DNA of 64,000 nucleotides from a bacterium (GTDB lineage Bacteria; SZUA-182; DTGQ01): NCBI GenBank assembly GCA_040755755.1, contig JBFLZW010000022.1, forward strand, positions 111,554 to 175,553, written 5' to 3'. Below are positions 9,176 to 18,823 of this stretch, piece by piece (the stretch's first letter is position 1; each line of letters begins with the position of its first letter). The notes beneath the pieces are model-generated. The model made no database searches. It saw only the letters and a program-made list of their open reading frames with translations, and was not told where the DNA came from. The position numbers and the translations under genes were made by a program.

Positions 9176-10261
9176 ATGAAGCGGTTTTCATCCAGTTTAT
9201 GGATTTTTTTCCTGATCAATCTGCTGGTCCAGTTTTTTCTTGTTTCACCGCCGGCCTTTTTCAAAGCTGAAGCCAAAGAGACCACGGCAGGTAACAAGGC
9301 AGGCAGACAGAAGGCCGGGGACCGGAAAGATGCTCAGGCTGAAGACGATCAGGAGCAGAAGGTTGAAAACAGGTCGGTTAAACTTGTCGGCACCCTGGGT
9401 GAATCCCGGACTGTCGAGATGAAGGGAGGCCAGGATGGTATCGCGGTACATCTGGCCCAGAATTCGAAGGGTGATCTTTATGTAGTAAAAAATATACCCT
9501 CCGAGATAGCGGTTTACAGCAGGGATGGCAAGTTTTTATTCAAATTCGGCAAGGAAGGCAGTGGTCCGGGTCAGTTCCTCCAGCCGTTCAGCGTCGCCAT
9601 TGATAGTCAGGATAAAGTATACATCTGTGATGTCAAGCGGGAGAAGATACTGGTTTTTTCCTTTGCCGGTGAATTTGTGGAAGAATTTTCCTCCAAGTCG
9701 GCTCTGACCGCAGATGACAAATATCAGAATGCCGCTCCGGGTTGCATTGCCATTGATAAGAAAAGCAATCGGCTCTATGTCAGTGATGCCTCGAATGGCC
9801 ATATCTGGATTTATGATCTGCATGGCAAGTTTTTGCAGTATTTTAAAGGCAAGGAACAAGGCATGTTTTGCACTCCCGGAGTTGTCTGCTTCGATCAGCA
9901 GAACCGGATATTTGTGCCGGAAGGTATGTGCGACCGGGTTCGGGTTTTTAAGCAGGACGGAACAGAGCTTTTTCAGATCGGCGGGCAAAGCGGGGAACTG
10001 GCCGGTCAGTTTTCCCGTTTGACGGGAGTGGCTGTTGACAGTAAAGGCCGGGCTTATGTAAGCGACCTCCTTCTGAAATGTGTTCAGGTATTCAGCCCTG
10101 AAGGGAAATTTGTCGGTGCAATCAAGTGGATGGACAGCAAAGAGGGTAAGACCTATTTCACCATGCCAACGGGAATCTTTATCGGGAATGACGGCTCGAT
10201 TTTGGTTACTGATCAGGAGGTCAATAAGATTTATATAGTCAAGGATGGAAATCAAAAATAA
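9176..10261 (+). CDS. Secreted NHL-repeat protein (second cassette)
   Basis: The ATG at 9176 follows GGAGGGGG. A signal peptide (SSLWIFFLINLLVQFFLV, cleavage near KAEA) leads into a charged linker rich in Lys, Glu and Asp (about residues 35-70). Six NHL-type repeats follow, for example PFSVAIDSQDKVYICD, PGCIAIDKKSNRLYVSD, LTGVAVDSKGRAYVSD and MPTGIFIGNDGSILVTD. It is a paralogue of the protein at 5517 and likewise precedes a multihaem cytochrome gene. A short TCAATAA/TTATTGA inverted repeat (10275-10293) follows the stop; the next gene begins about 200 bases on, probably in the same transcript. Confidence 0.88.
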   Translation: MKRFSSSLWIFFLINLLVQFFLVSPPAFFKAEAKETTAGNKAGRQKAGDRKDAQAEDDQEQKVENRSVKLVGTLGESRTVEMKGGQDGIAVHLAQNSKGDLYVVKNIPSEIAVYSRDGKFLFKFGKEGSGPGQFLQPFSVAIDSQDKVYICDVKREKILVFSFAGEFVEEFSSKSALTADDKYQNAAPGCIAIDKKSNRLYVSDASNGHIWIYDLHGKFLQYFKGKEQGMFCTPGVVCFDQQNRIFVPEGMCDRVRVFKQDGTELFQIGGQSGELAGQFSRLTGVAVDSKGRAYVSDLLLKCVQVFSPEGKFVGAIKWMDSKEGKTYFTMPTGIFIGNDGSILVTDQEVNKIYIVKDGNQK

Positions 10262-10466
10262 TCATGTCTATCAGTCAATAAACAGCTTATTGAAAAAGGG
10301 AAGGAGTGGACAATGATGACGTAGCCGGTGATTGAATGGAGAGATTCGATTTTGAGAGTTTGGGAAGGTTGTTATTATCCGGAATTGAGAGGGTTTAAAA
10401 TTTAAGATGCTGAACCGTATTAAAATGGTTGGGAGAGAGTGCTTATGGAAGAGAGGGGATCGAACA

Positions 10467-12734
10467 ATGAATAAAAAGCTAAAAACGATACTGTCTTTTC
10501 TCGGAATCTGTCTGTTTATCCTTTTCTGCTGTTCCCCTGGAGCTTACGCGGTTGACGGATCAAGGCAAACACCGTATAACGGGCATTTGTGCGTGGTATC
10601 TGGATCGAACAAGCAGGTTTGCGCCAATTGTCATATCCCCCACGCAGGAAAGGGAGCAAGAATCTGGGCCAGGAGTGAGGTTCAGGGCAAGGAGGCAACG
10701 GTAAAGACCCTGTGCGCCAGTTGCCACTATCAGGGAAATAAAGATTTTCCCCAGGTTGAATCCGGGCTGCGCATGAAGGGAAACGGCCAATATGGAGGCA
10801 AGTTCGCTGATTTGAATAATAAAAATGGAAACGTTTTTTCGGGAGGCAGCGCCAACCATGTCATGGGGCCACAATTCCAGCCCAACAGGGATGGAGGCAC
10901 AAGCTATCTCAGCAGCACTGAGGGAGATGGAGGCAGAGAGGCTGAGGTCGTCGGTTTCCCCTTCTCAAAAACCGAGGGCTTTTATTGCGGCTCCTGCCAT
11001 AACCCCCACCAGCAGCCAAATAATGATGAATCAGGACATGGAGATTACCTGCGGCTTAACTCGAAAACCGGCAGTGCAGGTGAAACCCACGACCGCAGGG
11101 CATTCTGCCGTCAGTGCCATCCGAAGGAAGGTAATATCAAGGGCACGGATGGAAAGTCGGTGGTCCATGTCCACGCGGGTGACGAAGGTGATCCTCAGTG
11201 CGAAGCCTGCCACCGCCCCCATGATGGATTCCACGATGCTGATCATCCAGAAAATGATGCCATGATATTTCTCGATCGTCTGGACCCCCTGGGAATCTGG
11301 ACCTACGGAACAGAAAACTCGGGGTTCCAGCAATCTCTGGGGAGAAATGCCGGGGCTCTCGGTGTGAAATATGAATCGCAGAATTGTACTTCATGCCATC
11401 TTTCAACGACTACCTGGCCCAATGCTCCGAAATTGGATAAAACCCGTGCTCATCACCCCATGGGTCAACGATGGGCACAGACCTCCTGCGGTGTTTCGGG
11501 ATGTCATGAAGGCAAGGTTCCAGGAAATGGGCTCCTTTTTAAATTGGAAGGTTCCACTGCAGATGGAAAATCCGCCCCCTTTGATCAGCAGATTTTTGGC
11601 TGTACCTCATGCCATGCATCCCATACTACCGAGATAGAGGGCAATCCAAGCTTCCTGCGGTTTGCCTCTTTCAAAGATGACGATACTGCCCTGTGCGAAT
11701 ATTGCCACAACGATCCCAAGCATCCCAAAAGCCGGAAAATGCTTGAAGCCAATGGCGGACTTCATTTTAAAACCAGGAACGATACCAAGAACCGGGTTGA
11801 ACGGACCTTCAAGGCCACGAGTGTCCGTCCGGAGAAGAAGGTTAAATGCGGCGGCTGCATGTTCTGCCATTTCATTCACTCGAACGACAAGGATGATCCC
11901 AGAGCTGGTGTATCTCCGCTCCGGGCTGATATCGATGCCATGATGAGAGTCCCTGCCGTAAAACTGGATTGGGGATCTCAGGGAGATACCACCCTGAAAG
12001 CCGATCCACTCGACCGATATGAAGCCATGTGCTATGGCTGCCATAGTAATTCCACCATTGTCGGCAGCTACGAGAAGAACGGATCGCTCCTGAACCCGAC
12101 GGCGCGCCAGAGCCATCGGTTTGCCTGCAAACCGGTCAGTCCCAATACCCGTGAGAACATCATTTCCGCGGGGGGCGTCGGTGTTCCGAAATTCCTGAAG
12201 GCCGACGGCAAGGCGGGTTCGGCAGGCGGGGTCATGGATGATTATGGCACGGTCGAGGGACAGATCTTCTGCGGTACCTGCCATGATGTCCATATTAATA
12301 CCAAACCGCCGTATCTGTATCGCCTGACCGAGGACGACCATAAATCGCCGTTCGAGGCCAATGGCTACTGCGAACAGTGCCATTGCACGGCCACGAATCC
12401 TGACCCGATGGCCCAGGGGACGACTCACCCGGTTGGAGCCGACAAGAAACCCAATGGCCGCAATACCTGCACGGCATTTCCCAAGCAATTTTTCGGCGGC
12501 AAGAGCGGTTCCCCGCTGGGTGTTACTGCCGGGAACAATACCGCCACGGATGGTGTATTGTGCCTGACCTGCCACAACACCCATGCAGCCGCAACCGCCT
12601 GGGATGGAACCATTGCCGGAGAGACTCGTCCAGCCGCTGGACAAAAAGGCAAGCATGGCCAACTGCTCGTTCAGGATAACTACTCGGCGGCACCAGGCAG
12701 CAATATGTGCAGCGCCTGTCATGATCAATTCTAA
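10467..12734 (+). CDS. Multihaem c-type cytochrome, 14 CXXCH plus one CX4CH
   Basis: The ATG at 10467 follows GAGAGGGG. A signal peptide (ILSFLGICLFILFCC, cleavage near AYA) precedes the haem motifs CANCH, CASCH, CGSCH, CRQCH, CEACH, CTSCH, CGVSGCH, CTSCH, CEYCH, CMFCH, CYGCH, CGTCH, CEQCH, CLTCH and CSACH. CGVSGCH is a CX4CH variant, so up to 15 haems are possible. Blocks shared with the protein at 6457 (FYCGSCHNPH, GDYLR, CYGCH, HTAV/HAAATAWDG-like ends) show common descent. It is likely an extracytoplasmic electron carrier or nanowire subunit. A strong terminator lies about 80 bases after the stop, closing the operon. Confidence 0.92.
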   Translation: MNKKLKTILSFLGICLFILFCCSPGAYAVDGSRQTPYNGHLCVVSGSNKQVCANCHIPHAGKGARIWARSEVQGKEATVKTLCASCHYQGNKDFPQVESGLRMKGNGQYGGKFADLNNKNGNVFSGGSANHVMGPQFQPNRDGGTSYLSSTEGDGGREAEVVGFPFSKTEGFYCGSCHNPHQQPNNDESGHGDYLRLNSKTGSAGETHDRRAFCRQCHPKEGNIKGTDGKSVVHVHAGDEGDPQCEACHRPHDGFHDADHPENDAMIFLDRLDPLGIWTYGTENSGFQQSLGRNAGALGVKYESQNCTSCHLSTTTWPNAPKLDKTRAHHPMGQRWAQTSCGVSGCHEGKVPGNGLLFKLEGSTADGKSAPFDQQIFGCTSCHASHTTEIEGNPSFLRFASFKDDDTALCEYCHNDPKHPKSRKMLEANGGLHFKTRNDTKNRVERTFKATSVRPEKKVKCGGCMFCHFIHSNDKDDPRAGVSPLRADIDAMMRVPAVKLDWGSQGDTTLKADPLDRYEAMCYGCHSNSTIVGSYEKNGSLLNPTARQSHRFACKPVSPNTRENIISAGGVGVPKFLKADGKAGSAGGVMDDYGTVEGQIFCGTCHDVHINTKPPYLYRLTEDDHKSPFEANGYCEQCHCTATNPDPMAQGTTHPVGADKKPNGRNTCTAFPKQFFGGKSGSPLGVTAGNNTATDGVLCLTCHNTHAAATAWDGTIAGETRPAAGQKGKHGQLLVQDNYSAAPGSNMCSACHDQF

Positions 12735-12816
12735 GTCGAAAGCTTGGGCTGATGTTGAGCTGGAGCTGTAGTTGAAGGCACCCGTCAAAGGGCCTTGATT
12801 CTGAGAATTACACTAT

Positions 12817-12857
12817 CCCTGGGGTTTCTGATGGTAAGGAAACCCCAGGGTGTTTTT
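12817..12857 (+). terminator. Rho-independent terminator after cytochrome operon
   Basis: CCCTGGGGTTTC (12817-12828) pairs perfectly with GAAACCCCAGGG (12839-12850) across a 10-base loop and is followed by TGTTTTT. Confidence 0.85.
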
Positions 12858-13348
12858 GAGACTCCAATCTCTTGCCGAAACGCAACCACATAAATACCCC
12901 AGATCCAGAGAAAATTCTCCGCTAGTTTCTTCTTGCCAGTGGTCCATAGTAAGAAACGCCAGTTTGCCCAGCGGCTGAAACACGCCGCAGAAAAAAATAG
13001 CAATTTTTATATAATTAAGCTAAGATAATAAACAAAAGTTTTTCCACGAAAAGGCAAAATATAGTCGCTCATGTTGAGATACATGGCACAACATCCGGTG
13101 ACCCGCAGTAAGGATGGGGAGAAATACAACACTGCCATGTCGTCTTTCCCATAAGAGCGAAGATAGTAGCTTATATGGTTCAGATGAGGATGGTTTTACC
13201 CTATGGCCCCTGTTTACCGCGCTGGGTATTTGGTTAACATCATCGTGTATTAAGGGCAGGAGGGGGGGCTTTGAAAAAGGAAAAGTTGGTTGATGGTTAA
13301 TAAATACAGGCAAGAACAGCAAAACAAAGGCAAACGGGAGGAATTACC
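12858..13348. other. Intergenic region ahead of large secreted protein
   Basis: No gene seen. An A+T-rich part (13000-13040) may hold a promoter, but I cannot name clear boxes. A near-miss sigma-54 element (TGGCACA at 13085) lacks a correctly spaced GC, so I do not call it. Confidence 0.5.
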
Positions 13349-16300
13349 ATGAAAGTCAGGTTATCGAAGAACACTGTGTGCTTCATTATATCAACAATCT
13401 TGTGTACTTTTCTGCTGAAAGGTCCGGTAGCCAGGGCCCAGGTCGCTGGCCCCGGTCCGTATGTATGGATAGATGTGTCCTCAAAATCCGGCAGGGAAAA
13501 CCTGACTCTTGGGGATGATGATTTTCGAACTGTGGACCTGGAAAGTATCGGGTTTCATTTCTCTTTTTTGGGAGAGCCGCTGACTCAGCTTAAGATTTCT
13601 TCCAATGGATATCTCACCTTTGGCAATAACGATGCTGCCAAGTGGAGCAATGAGCCCCTGGCTGATTCGGCTGATCCGAATAAAGCCTATACGGGAAATC
13701 CCGGTGATATTATTGCTCCCCTGTGGGCTGATCTCGATCCCGCAACTGGGGGGGCAGTCTATTACCTTGTTGACAGGGTGAGTAAACCTGCCCGGCTTAT
13801 TGTCGAGTGGCATGATATTCCCATGCGCCACTATACCGGCGAGATTGCCTCGGACACCGTTACCTTTGAGGTGATCCTGTATGAGGAAAGTAATGAAATT
13901 GTATTTCAGTACAAGGATGTTATAACAGGAAGCGACCGTTCAACCCGCGGGGCCTGTGCTACAATCGGCCTCAAGTATCACAACCAGACAGTCAGACAGT
14001 ATTCGTACAATACCAGGAATGCACTCAGCAATGGGATGGCTGTCTCCTTTAACCAGGCAGCGCGATTTGTACCCCAGGTCTACCAGGGGACAACAGGCTC
14101 AACTCCCGGCGGGAGTACCGAGCCCGGCAGCGGGACTACGCCTGGCAGTGGGACTGCACCCGGCAGTAGCACAATACCCAGTGGGAGCACTGAACCTGGC
14201 AGTGGCTCAATAGCCGGCAGCAGCGCTCCCCCCGGCAGCAGCCCCCCCCCTGCTGCCAGTACCATTCCTGTTGCCGATACCACCCCTGCCAGCGGCCAGA
14301 ATTGTGAGCCGATTATCGAAGCTATCAATCCACCCCCCAATTCCACGAATATTTCGGTCAACCCGAAGATTACCCTGAATATCAGGGCCCTGTGTGGCGG
14401 GCTCGACCGGAATTCCATCCGCCTTTTTGTCGATGGACGCAATGTCACCAGTGCAGCCACCATCGCCGATACTTCACAGGGGCTCACCCTGAGCTACCGG
14501 CCCAATACACCCCTTGCGTGCTCGACCATTATCCCGGTCAGGGTCGAGGCAAGCGATCAGTCCGGTCATTCGGCAACCCGCAGCTATTTCCTCTACAGCG
14601 AGGATTCCTGCAAGCCATATCTGACAAGCAGTAATCCTCCTGACCAGTCCTGTGTACCGGCCAATGCCACCTTTACCTATGGTATCGGCGATCTTGGATC
14701 AGGCGTGGACATTGGCTCCGTGCACCTGACAGTAAACGGAAGTGATGTTACCGCAAAGGCAAGCATCACTGCAACAGATGAGCAGGGATGCCTCATTTCC
14801 TACACTTCCGCTGCACCGTTTGAAAAGAATCAGCGGGTTTCAGTCAGGATAACAGCCAGTGATTATGCTGTGCCCCCCAATAGCATGGAGGCTGTTTTTG
14901 AGTATATGACCTGCTATCAGGGATGGACTTATTTTTGGCTCGACAGACCGGTCTCCGATCTTGCCCTGGATAAGAAAGGCATTCTCTGGGCAGCAACCCT
15001 CGGAGCCGGACTGTTCAAGTATTCTCCCAAAGCTGACGGGGACCCGCTGAAGCCGGTTTATTGGACCGACTACCATCCCGTTACGGGTCTGCCCGGCGAT
15101 TGGATCACCTGCCTGGCTGGAGATAAGCAAGGGAATCTCTGGCTCTGCGCTCAACCGGACAATGATACGGGAGGGGGCGTGGTCAAGTTCGATCCGGACA
15201 AGGGTACCGTAGTCAAGTTTTTTCCGAAGGGGCAAAACGGGCTGCCCGATGATCCGATCCATGATCTTGCGATCGACCCCAATGACGGTGTCTGGGTAGC
15301 GACCCAGAATCACGGCGTTTTCCGTTTGTACAACCAGCAGTGGAAGCTCATGTTTGATACCAGTCGCGGCCTGACTGATAACTGGGTCAAGGCCATAGCC
15401 CCGGATGATGCAGGCAATATCTGGCTGGCTACGGAATTCGGCGACATCTTTAAATTCAATTCAGCCAACCAGCTCATTTACAGCTCGAACCTTGACAGCT
15501 CGTTCTCCGTTTTCAATGCCTATGGTATCAATATCAACTCACTTTTCTTCGACCCTGTGGAAGATACTCTCTGGGTAGCTACAGGAGATGGAGCATATCA
15601 TTATCGTGCCGATCGTGCGGTCCGGTGGTCCAAAGTAACCGGCCTGGCAAGCAAGGGCGTAAACGCGATTTTTCCGGTGACCCGGAGTGATTATCCCGGT
15701 GAAAAGTACTGGTTTGCTGCCGATGGCGGCATTTTTGCCACCACTGACTGGAAAGCCTGGAAGAGTTATACTGCCCAGATGAATCCATATTCTTCTCCTG
15801 ATGATCAGATACGGTGCATTCAGCAGGATGCCAGCGGCAATTTGTGGTTCGGTACGGACAGTGGAGTCAGCAGGCTGGATATTACTCCGCCGGTGGTGAA
15901 GAGTATTACGCCCAATCCCGATGCCACTGAGGTCAGTTTATCGCAGGATATAACTATTACCTTCAGTGAGCCTATGGATTTTGCCTCCCTGCTGGAGAAT
16001 ATTACGATTACGCCGGATGACCCGAACTTTACAGTCAAACCATCGCCGGACCTGACCTCGATCACTTTTCAGGCCCCCAAATCAAAGCTGGCCCCAAAGA
16101 CCACCTACCAGATCAGCATTGACCAGGGCGTCATGGATCTTTCCGGAAATCAGCTCAGCTCGGCAAGAAGCAGCTCTTTCGTGACCCAACAGCAGGCCAG
16201 TACGACGACAAATACCAGCCAAACTACTTCTTATTCTTATGGAATTTGGCCGTTGTACACGTCGAACTGGCTGGCATTATTAAATCCAGACTGGTGGTCA

Positions 16301-16555
16301 TCCTATAGCTCAAGCGGGTGGTCATCGTATGATCAGAATTCGTGGCCATCCTCTCATTCAGGTTGGTGGTCATCGAACAGCTCGAACCCCTGGTCATCCT
16401 ATAATTCAAGCTGGCTGCCATCGTATAGTTCGAGCGGGTGGCCATCGTATGGCCATTCTTCCTCATATGGCCTGTTCAATAATTCATTCGGTAATTCATA
16501 TAACTGGTCTGGCAACAACTGGTCTGGGACAAATCTGTGGTCAAGCTGGCCTTAA
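13349..16555 (+). CDS. Large secreted propeller/Ig-domain protein with Trp-Ser tail
   Basis: The ATG follows GGGAGGAATTACC. Domains in order of this 1068-residue protein: signal peptide (to about 30, ending VARAQ); a beta-sandwich of about 200 residues (ISSNGYLTFG, DIIAPLWADLDP); a Gly/Ser/Thr/Pro linker of about 70 residues built on PGSGT repeats; two Ig-like domains (about 325-530); a propeller region with LWAAT, LWLCA, VWVAT, IWLAT, LWVAT and LWFGT strands typical of two-component-regulator-propeller or sugar-lyase-like blades (about 530-845); an SbsA-type Ig domain (SITPNPDATEVSLSQDITITF); and a tail of about 100 residues made almost only of Ser, Trp, Tyr, Asn, Gly and Pro. I infer a surface adhesin or sensor. 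The tail may anchor or aggregate the protein; I know no named family for it. Confidence 0.85.
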   Translation: MKVRLSKNTVCFIISTILCTFLLKGPVARAQVAGPGPYVWIDVSSKSGRENLTLGDDDFRTVDLESIGFHFSFLGEPLTQLKISSNGYLTFGNNDAAKWSNEPLADSADPNKAYTGNPGDIIAPLWADLDPATGGAVYYLVDRVSKPARLIVEWHDIPMRHYTGEIASDTVTFEVILYEESNEIVFQYKDVITGSDRSTRGACATIGLKYHNQTVRQYSYNTRNALSNGMAVSFNQAARFVPQVYQGTTGSTPGGSTEPGSGTTPGSGTAPGSSTIPSGSTEPGSGSIAGSSAPPGSSPPPAASTIPVADTTPASGQNCEPIIEAINPPPNSTNISVNPKITLNIRALCGGLDRNSIRLFVDGRNVTSAATIADTSQGLTLSYRPNTPLACSTIIPVRVEASDQSGHSATRSYFLYSEDSCKPYLTSSNPPDQSCVPANATFTYGIGDLGSGVDIGSVHLTVNGSDVTAKASITATDEQGCLISYTSAAPFEKNQRVSVRITASDYAVPPNSMEAVFEYMTCYQGWTYFWLDRPVSDLALDKKGILWAATLGAGLFKYSPKADGDPLKPVYWTDYHPVTGLPGDWITCLAGDKQGNLWLCAQPDNDTGGGVVKFDPDKGTVVKFFPKGQNGLPDDPIHDLAIDPNDGVWVATQNHGVFRLYNQQWKLMFDTSRGLTDNWVKAIAPDDAGNIWLATEFGDIFKFNSANQLIYSSNLDSSFSVFNAYGININSLFFDPVEDTLWVATGDGAYHYRADRAVRWSKVTGLASKGVNAIFPVTRSDYPGEKYWFAADGGIFATTDWKAWKSYTAQMNPYSSPDDQIRCIQQDASGNLWFGTDSGVSRLDITPPVVKSITPNPDATEVSLSQDITITFSEPMDFASLLENITITPDDPNFTVKPSPDLTSITFQAPKSKLAPKTTYQISIDQGVMDLSGNQLSSARSSSFVTQQQASTTTNTSQTTSYSYGIWPLYTSNWLALLNPDWWSSYSSSGWSSYDQNSWPSSHSGWWSSNSSNPWSSYNSSWLPSYSSSGWPSYGHSSSYGLFNNSFGNSYNWSGNNWSGTNLWSSWP

Positions 16556-16595
16556 CCTTCTTCCGGCACCCATCGGGAGTATGATTGTTTTATCC

Positions 16596-16626
16596 GGGCT
16601 CGCAGCCGCCATCAGGCTGCGAGCCC
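16596..16626 (+). terminator. Hairpin terminator after large secreted protein
   Basis: GGGCTCGCAGCC (16596-16607) pairs perfectly with GGCTGCGAGCCC (16615-16626) across 7 bases. The following GTTCCTTA is only weakly T-rich. Confidence 0.6.
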
Positions 16627-16726
16627 GTTCCTTATCGATTCCGTTGGCTCATAGTGGTAAGACAACACACCTTTTACCAGTGATCACCCCCCTGGGGGGC
16701 AATGTCATTAATTTCAGGATTAACGG

Positions 16727-16989
16727 GAATGGCACTTACATAAGCCAAGCTTATAATAGAGAGGACACAAAGCACACAGGGAAAAAGATCTCCCGCAGAG
16801 ACGCAGAGAACAACCAATCCGGCAAGGTCCTGATGAAAGTCGGGATATATCGATGTGTCAACGGCCTGGAAGCAAGCAAAAAGTAAAAAGGCACAAGGAG
16901 GAACTTGTTTTACTTTTACTTTTCAATGATATCCTCTGCGTCTCAGCGTCTCTGCGGGAGAATTACTAATTCTTATGTAAGTGCCATTC
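16727..16989. repeat. Nested inverted-repeat element with AATGGCACTTACA ends (copy A)
   Basis: GAATGGCACTTACATAAG at 16727-16744 and its exact complement at 16972-16989 bound about 260 bases. Inside, TCTCCCGCAGAGACGC (16789-16804) pairs perfectly with 16946-16961. There is no open frame of note. The same end sequence bounds a second segment at 49273-49771. It looks like a MITE or the remnant of a mobile element. Confidence 0.6.
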
Positions 16990-17009
16990 GGATTAACGGC
17001 GATCAACGC

Positions 17010-17056
17010 CCCTCACCTTGCCCCAGGGGCTCCCTGCCGGCCATCTCCCCGAAGGG
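17010..17056. repeat. Dispersed CCCTCACC..CTCCCC repeat
   Basis: A G+C-rich stretch (CCCTCACCTTGCCCCAGGGG, then CTCCCTGCCGGCCATCTCCC and CGAAGG). Related copies lie at 49862-49935 and, in frame inside a gene, at 55851-55904; a partial copy lies at 24628-24665. Confidence 0.6.
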
Positions 17057-17275
17057 CACAGGTGTTAAGCTGAATAAGAAGGGGGACACGAAGAGCACGA
17101 AGGGGAACACGGAGCACGAAGAGAGAGAAAGACTGGCATGGGCATCCTGCCCATGCCACGAGGGACCTTGCTCTGGACCCTGACCCTTTAAAAAGCTTAA
17201 TCTCTGCGTGGTCTTCGTACCCTTGGTGTCCTTCGATGAGGGCAAGAAGGGGAAGAAGGGGGCGTGCCTTATGCC

Positions 17276-18595
17276 TTACAACCTCGTTCCTGACGGGATT
17301 ACCGCACCTTTGGGGATAATGGTGATACCGTCCCGGACCCAGGCGATATCGCTCTGAGAATCTTTGGCTTCCGGTTTTGCCCGGATGATGACCTCATCAC
17401 CGATGCGCACGTTTTTATCGATGATGGCCCGCTCGATCTGGCAGCCTCTCCCGATGCCAAGTCGGGGCAGATCCTTGTCCGTTTCCCGGAATCTGCCCGG
17501 TTTTCTTTTCATTTCCCGGAAGTTGCCCAGTACCTGTTCGCCGTCGTAGAAATCGGCTCCCAGCATGACCACGTTATCGAGGCGGCTTCCCTTGCGGACC
17601 ACGCCGCGCATGCCCACAATGGAATCAATGATGTGGGCGCCTTTGATTTCCGAGCCTTCGACTACCAGGCTGTCAATGATCCTGGATTGCACGATCCTGC
17701 TGGGCGGCAGGGCACGGTTGCGGGTATAGAAGGGCCACCGGGGCCAGTACAGGGAAAAAGGAGGCTCAGGCTGGAGCAGGGCGAGGTTGGCCTCGAAGAA
17801 GGTGGCGATCGTCCCGATATCTTTCCAGTAGCCGGAAAAAGGATAGGCCATGACCCGGTATTGCCCGATGGCTGAAGGAATGACCTCATGCCCGAAGTCA
17901 TTTTTGGCCTGGTCGGCCAGGAGTTCGGTCAGAACCTTTGACTCGAAGACATAAATACCCATCGAGGCCAGGCAGCGGTCCGGATCGAGGGTCAGCCCCT
18001 GTGATTCAAAGATGTTCCGCGAAGCCATGAAGTGCTCGATAACTGCCGGATCTTCGGGCTTTTCGACAAACTCCTGCACCGCTCCCGACTCATCCACCTT
18101 GAGCAGCCCCATGCCCGGAGCTTCCGCCGGAGTGACCGGATAGACACACAAGGTGACATCGGCCTTCTTTTCCCGGTGAAAGCGGATGAGGTCGGCGTAA
18201 TTCATCCGGTACAGGTGATCACCAGAGAGAATGAGCATCTGCTCCGTCCGGTAATACAGGGTATGCTTCAGGGTGGCCCGCACGGCATCTGCCGTACCCT
18301 GGAACCAGTCCGTCCGCTGAAGGGTCTGCTCGGCAGCCAGAAGATCTACCAGTCCGCCTCTGAACAGGTCAAACTGATAGGTCTGCATGACATGCCGGTG
18401 CAGACTGGCTGACATGAATTGCGTCAGGACGAAGATCCGGTTGATTCCGGAATTGATGCTGTTCGAGATAGGAATGTCGATCAGCCGGTATTTACCGGCA
18501 AAGCTCACGGCCGGCTTGGCCCGCTCAAGCGTGAGGGGAAGCAGCCGTGTGCCGCGCCCGCCACCGAGAATAACAGCTATGACATCGTTTAACAT
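17276..18595 (-). CDS. glgC: Glucose-1-phosphate adenylyltransferase
   Basis: This 439-residue enzyme makes ADP-glucose from glucose-1-phosphate and ATP, the committed step of bacterial glycogen synthesis, in the cytoplasm. The nucleotide-binding signature GGGRGTRLLPLT with RAKPAV is at the N-terminus, followed by LIDIPISN, the GTADAVR substrate loop and SGDHLYRM. The C-terminal third shows left-handed beta-helix repeats (SRIIDSLVVEGSEI, IDKNVRIGDEVII). Length is normal for GlgC. The ATG follows CAGGAGG. No other glycogen gene is adjacent. Confidence 0.96.
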   Translation of the reverse strand: MLNDVIAVILGGGRGTRLLPLTLERAKPAVSFAGKYRLIDIPISNSINSGINRIFVLTQFMSASLHRHVMQTYQFDLFRGGLVDLLAAEQTLQRTDWFQGTADAVRATLKHTLYYRTEQMLILSGDHLYRMNYADLIRFHREKKADVTLCVYPVTPAEAPGMGLLKVDESGAVQEFVEKPEDPAVIEHFMASRNIFESQGLTLDPDRCLASMGIYVFESKVLTELLADQAKNDFGHEVIPSAIGQYRVMAYPFSGYWKDIGTIATFFEANLALLQPEPPFSLYWPRWPFYTRNRALPPSRIVQSRIIDSLVVEGSEIKGAHIIDSIVGMRGVVRKGSRLDNVVMLGADFYDGEQVLGNFREMKRKPGRFRETDKDLPRLGIGRGCQIERAIIDKNVRIGDEVIIRAKPEAKDSQSDIAWVRDGITIIPKGAVIPSGTRL

Positions 18596-18823
18596 GGTAA
18601 ATCACCCGCCTCCTGGTTATTGTATCGGATGAATTCATTGAAAAGTAGATTACCAGGATGAAATATTCCTCATAAAACACCTGAAACACACAAAATAATA
18701 GGCCCAGGAGATACTTTTGTACTCATGATAATATATTTTTTTACTTATAGCCGAAATAGATTTGTATGATAGCATGCTGGTATCAACCAATTAACCCTAA
18801 ACCACGGTGATGAGGTGAAGCGT

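Larger units (their letters stand above)
16556..17275. other. Repeat-rich intergenic region
   Basis: Between two convergent genes this 720-base stretch holds a terminator, a nested inverted-repeat element, a copy of the CCCTCACC..CTCCCC repeat and a hairpin at 17134-17158, where TGGCATGGGCA pairs perfectly with TGCCCATGCCA across 3 bases. It also holds opposed GGGACACGAAGAGCACGAAG and GTGGTCTTCGTACCCTTGGT tracts. No gene is supported. Confidence 0.7.

Noticed and set aside
11607-12788. 393-codon minus-strand open frame
   Set aside because: Antisense to the 15-haem cytochrome; it has no motifs of its own.
13085-13100. Sigma-54 promoter ahead of the gene at 13349
   Set aside because: TGGCAC is present but no GC at the fixed 12-base distance.
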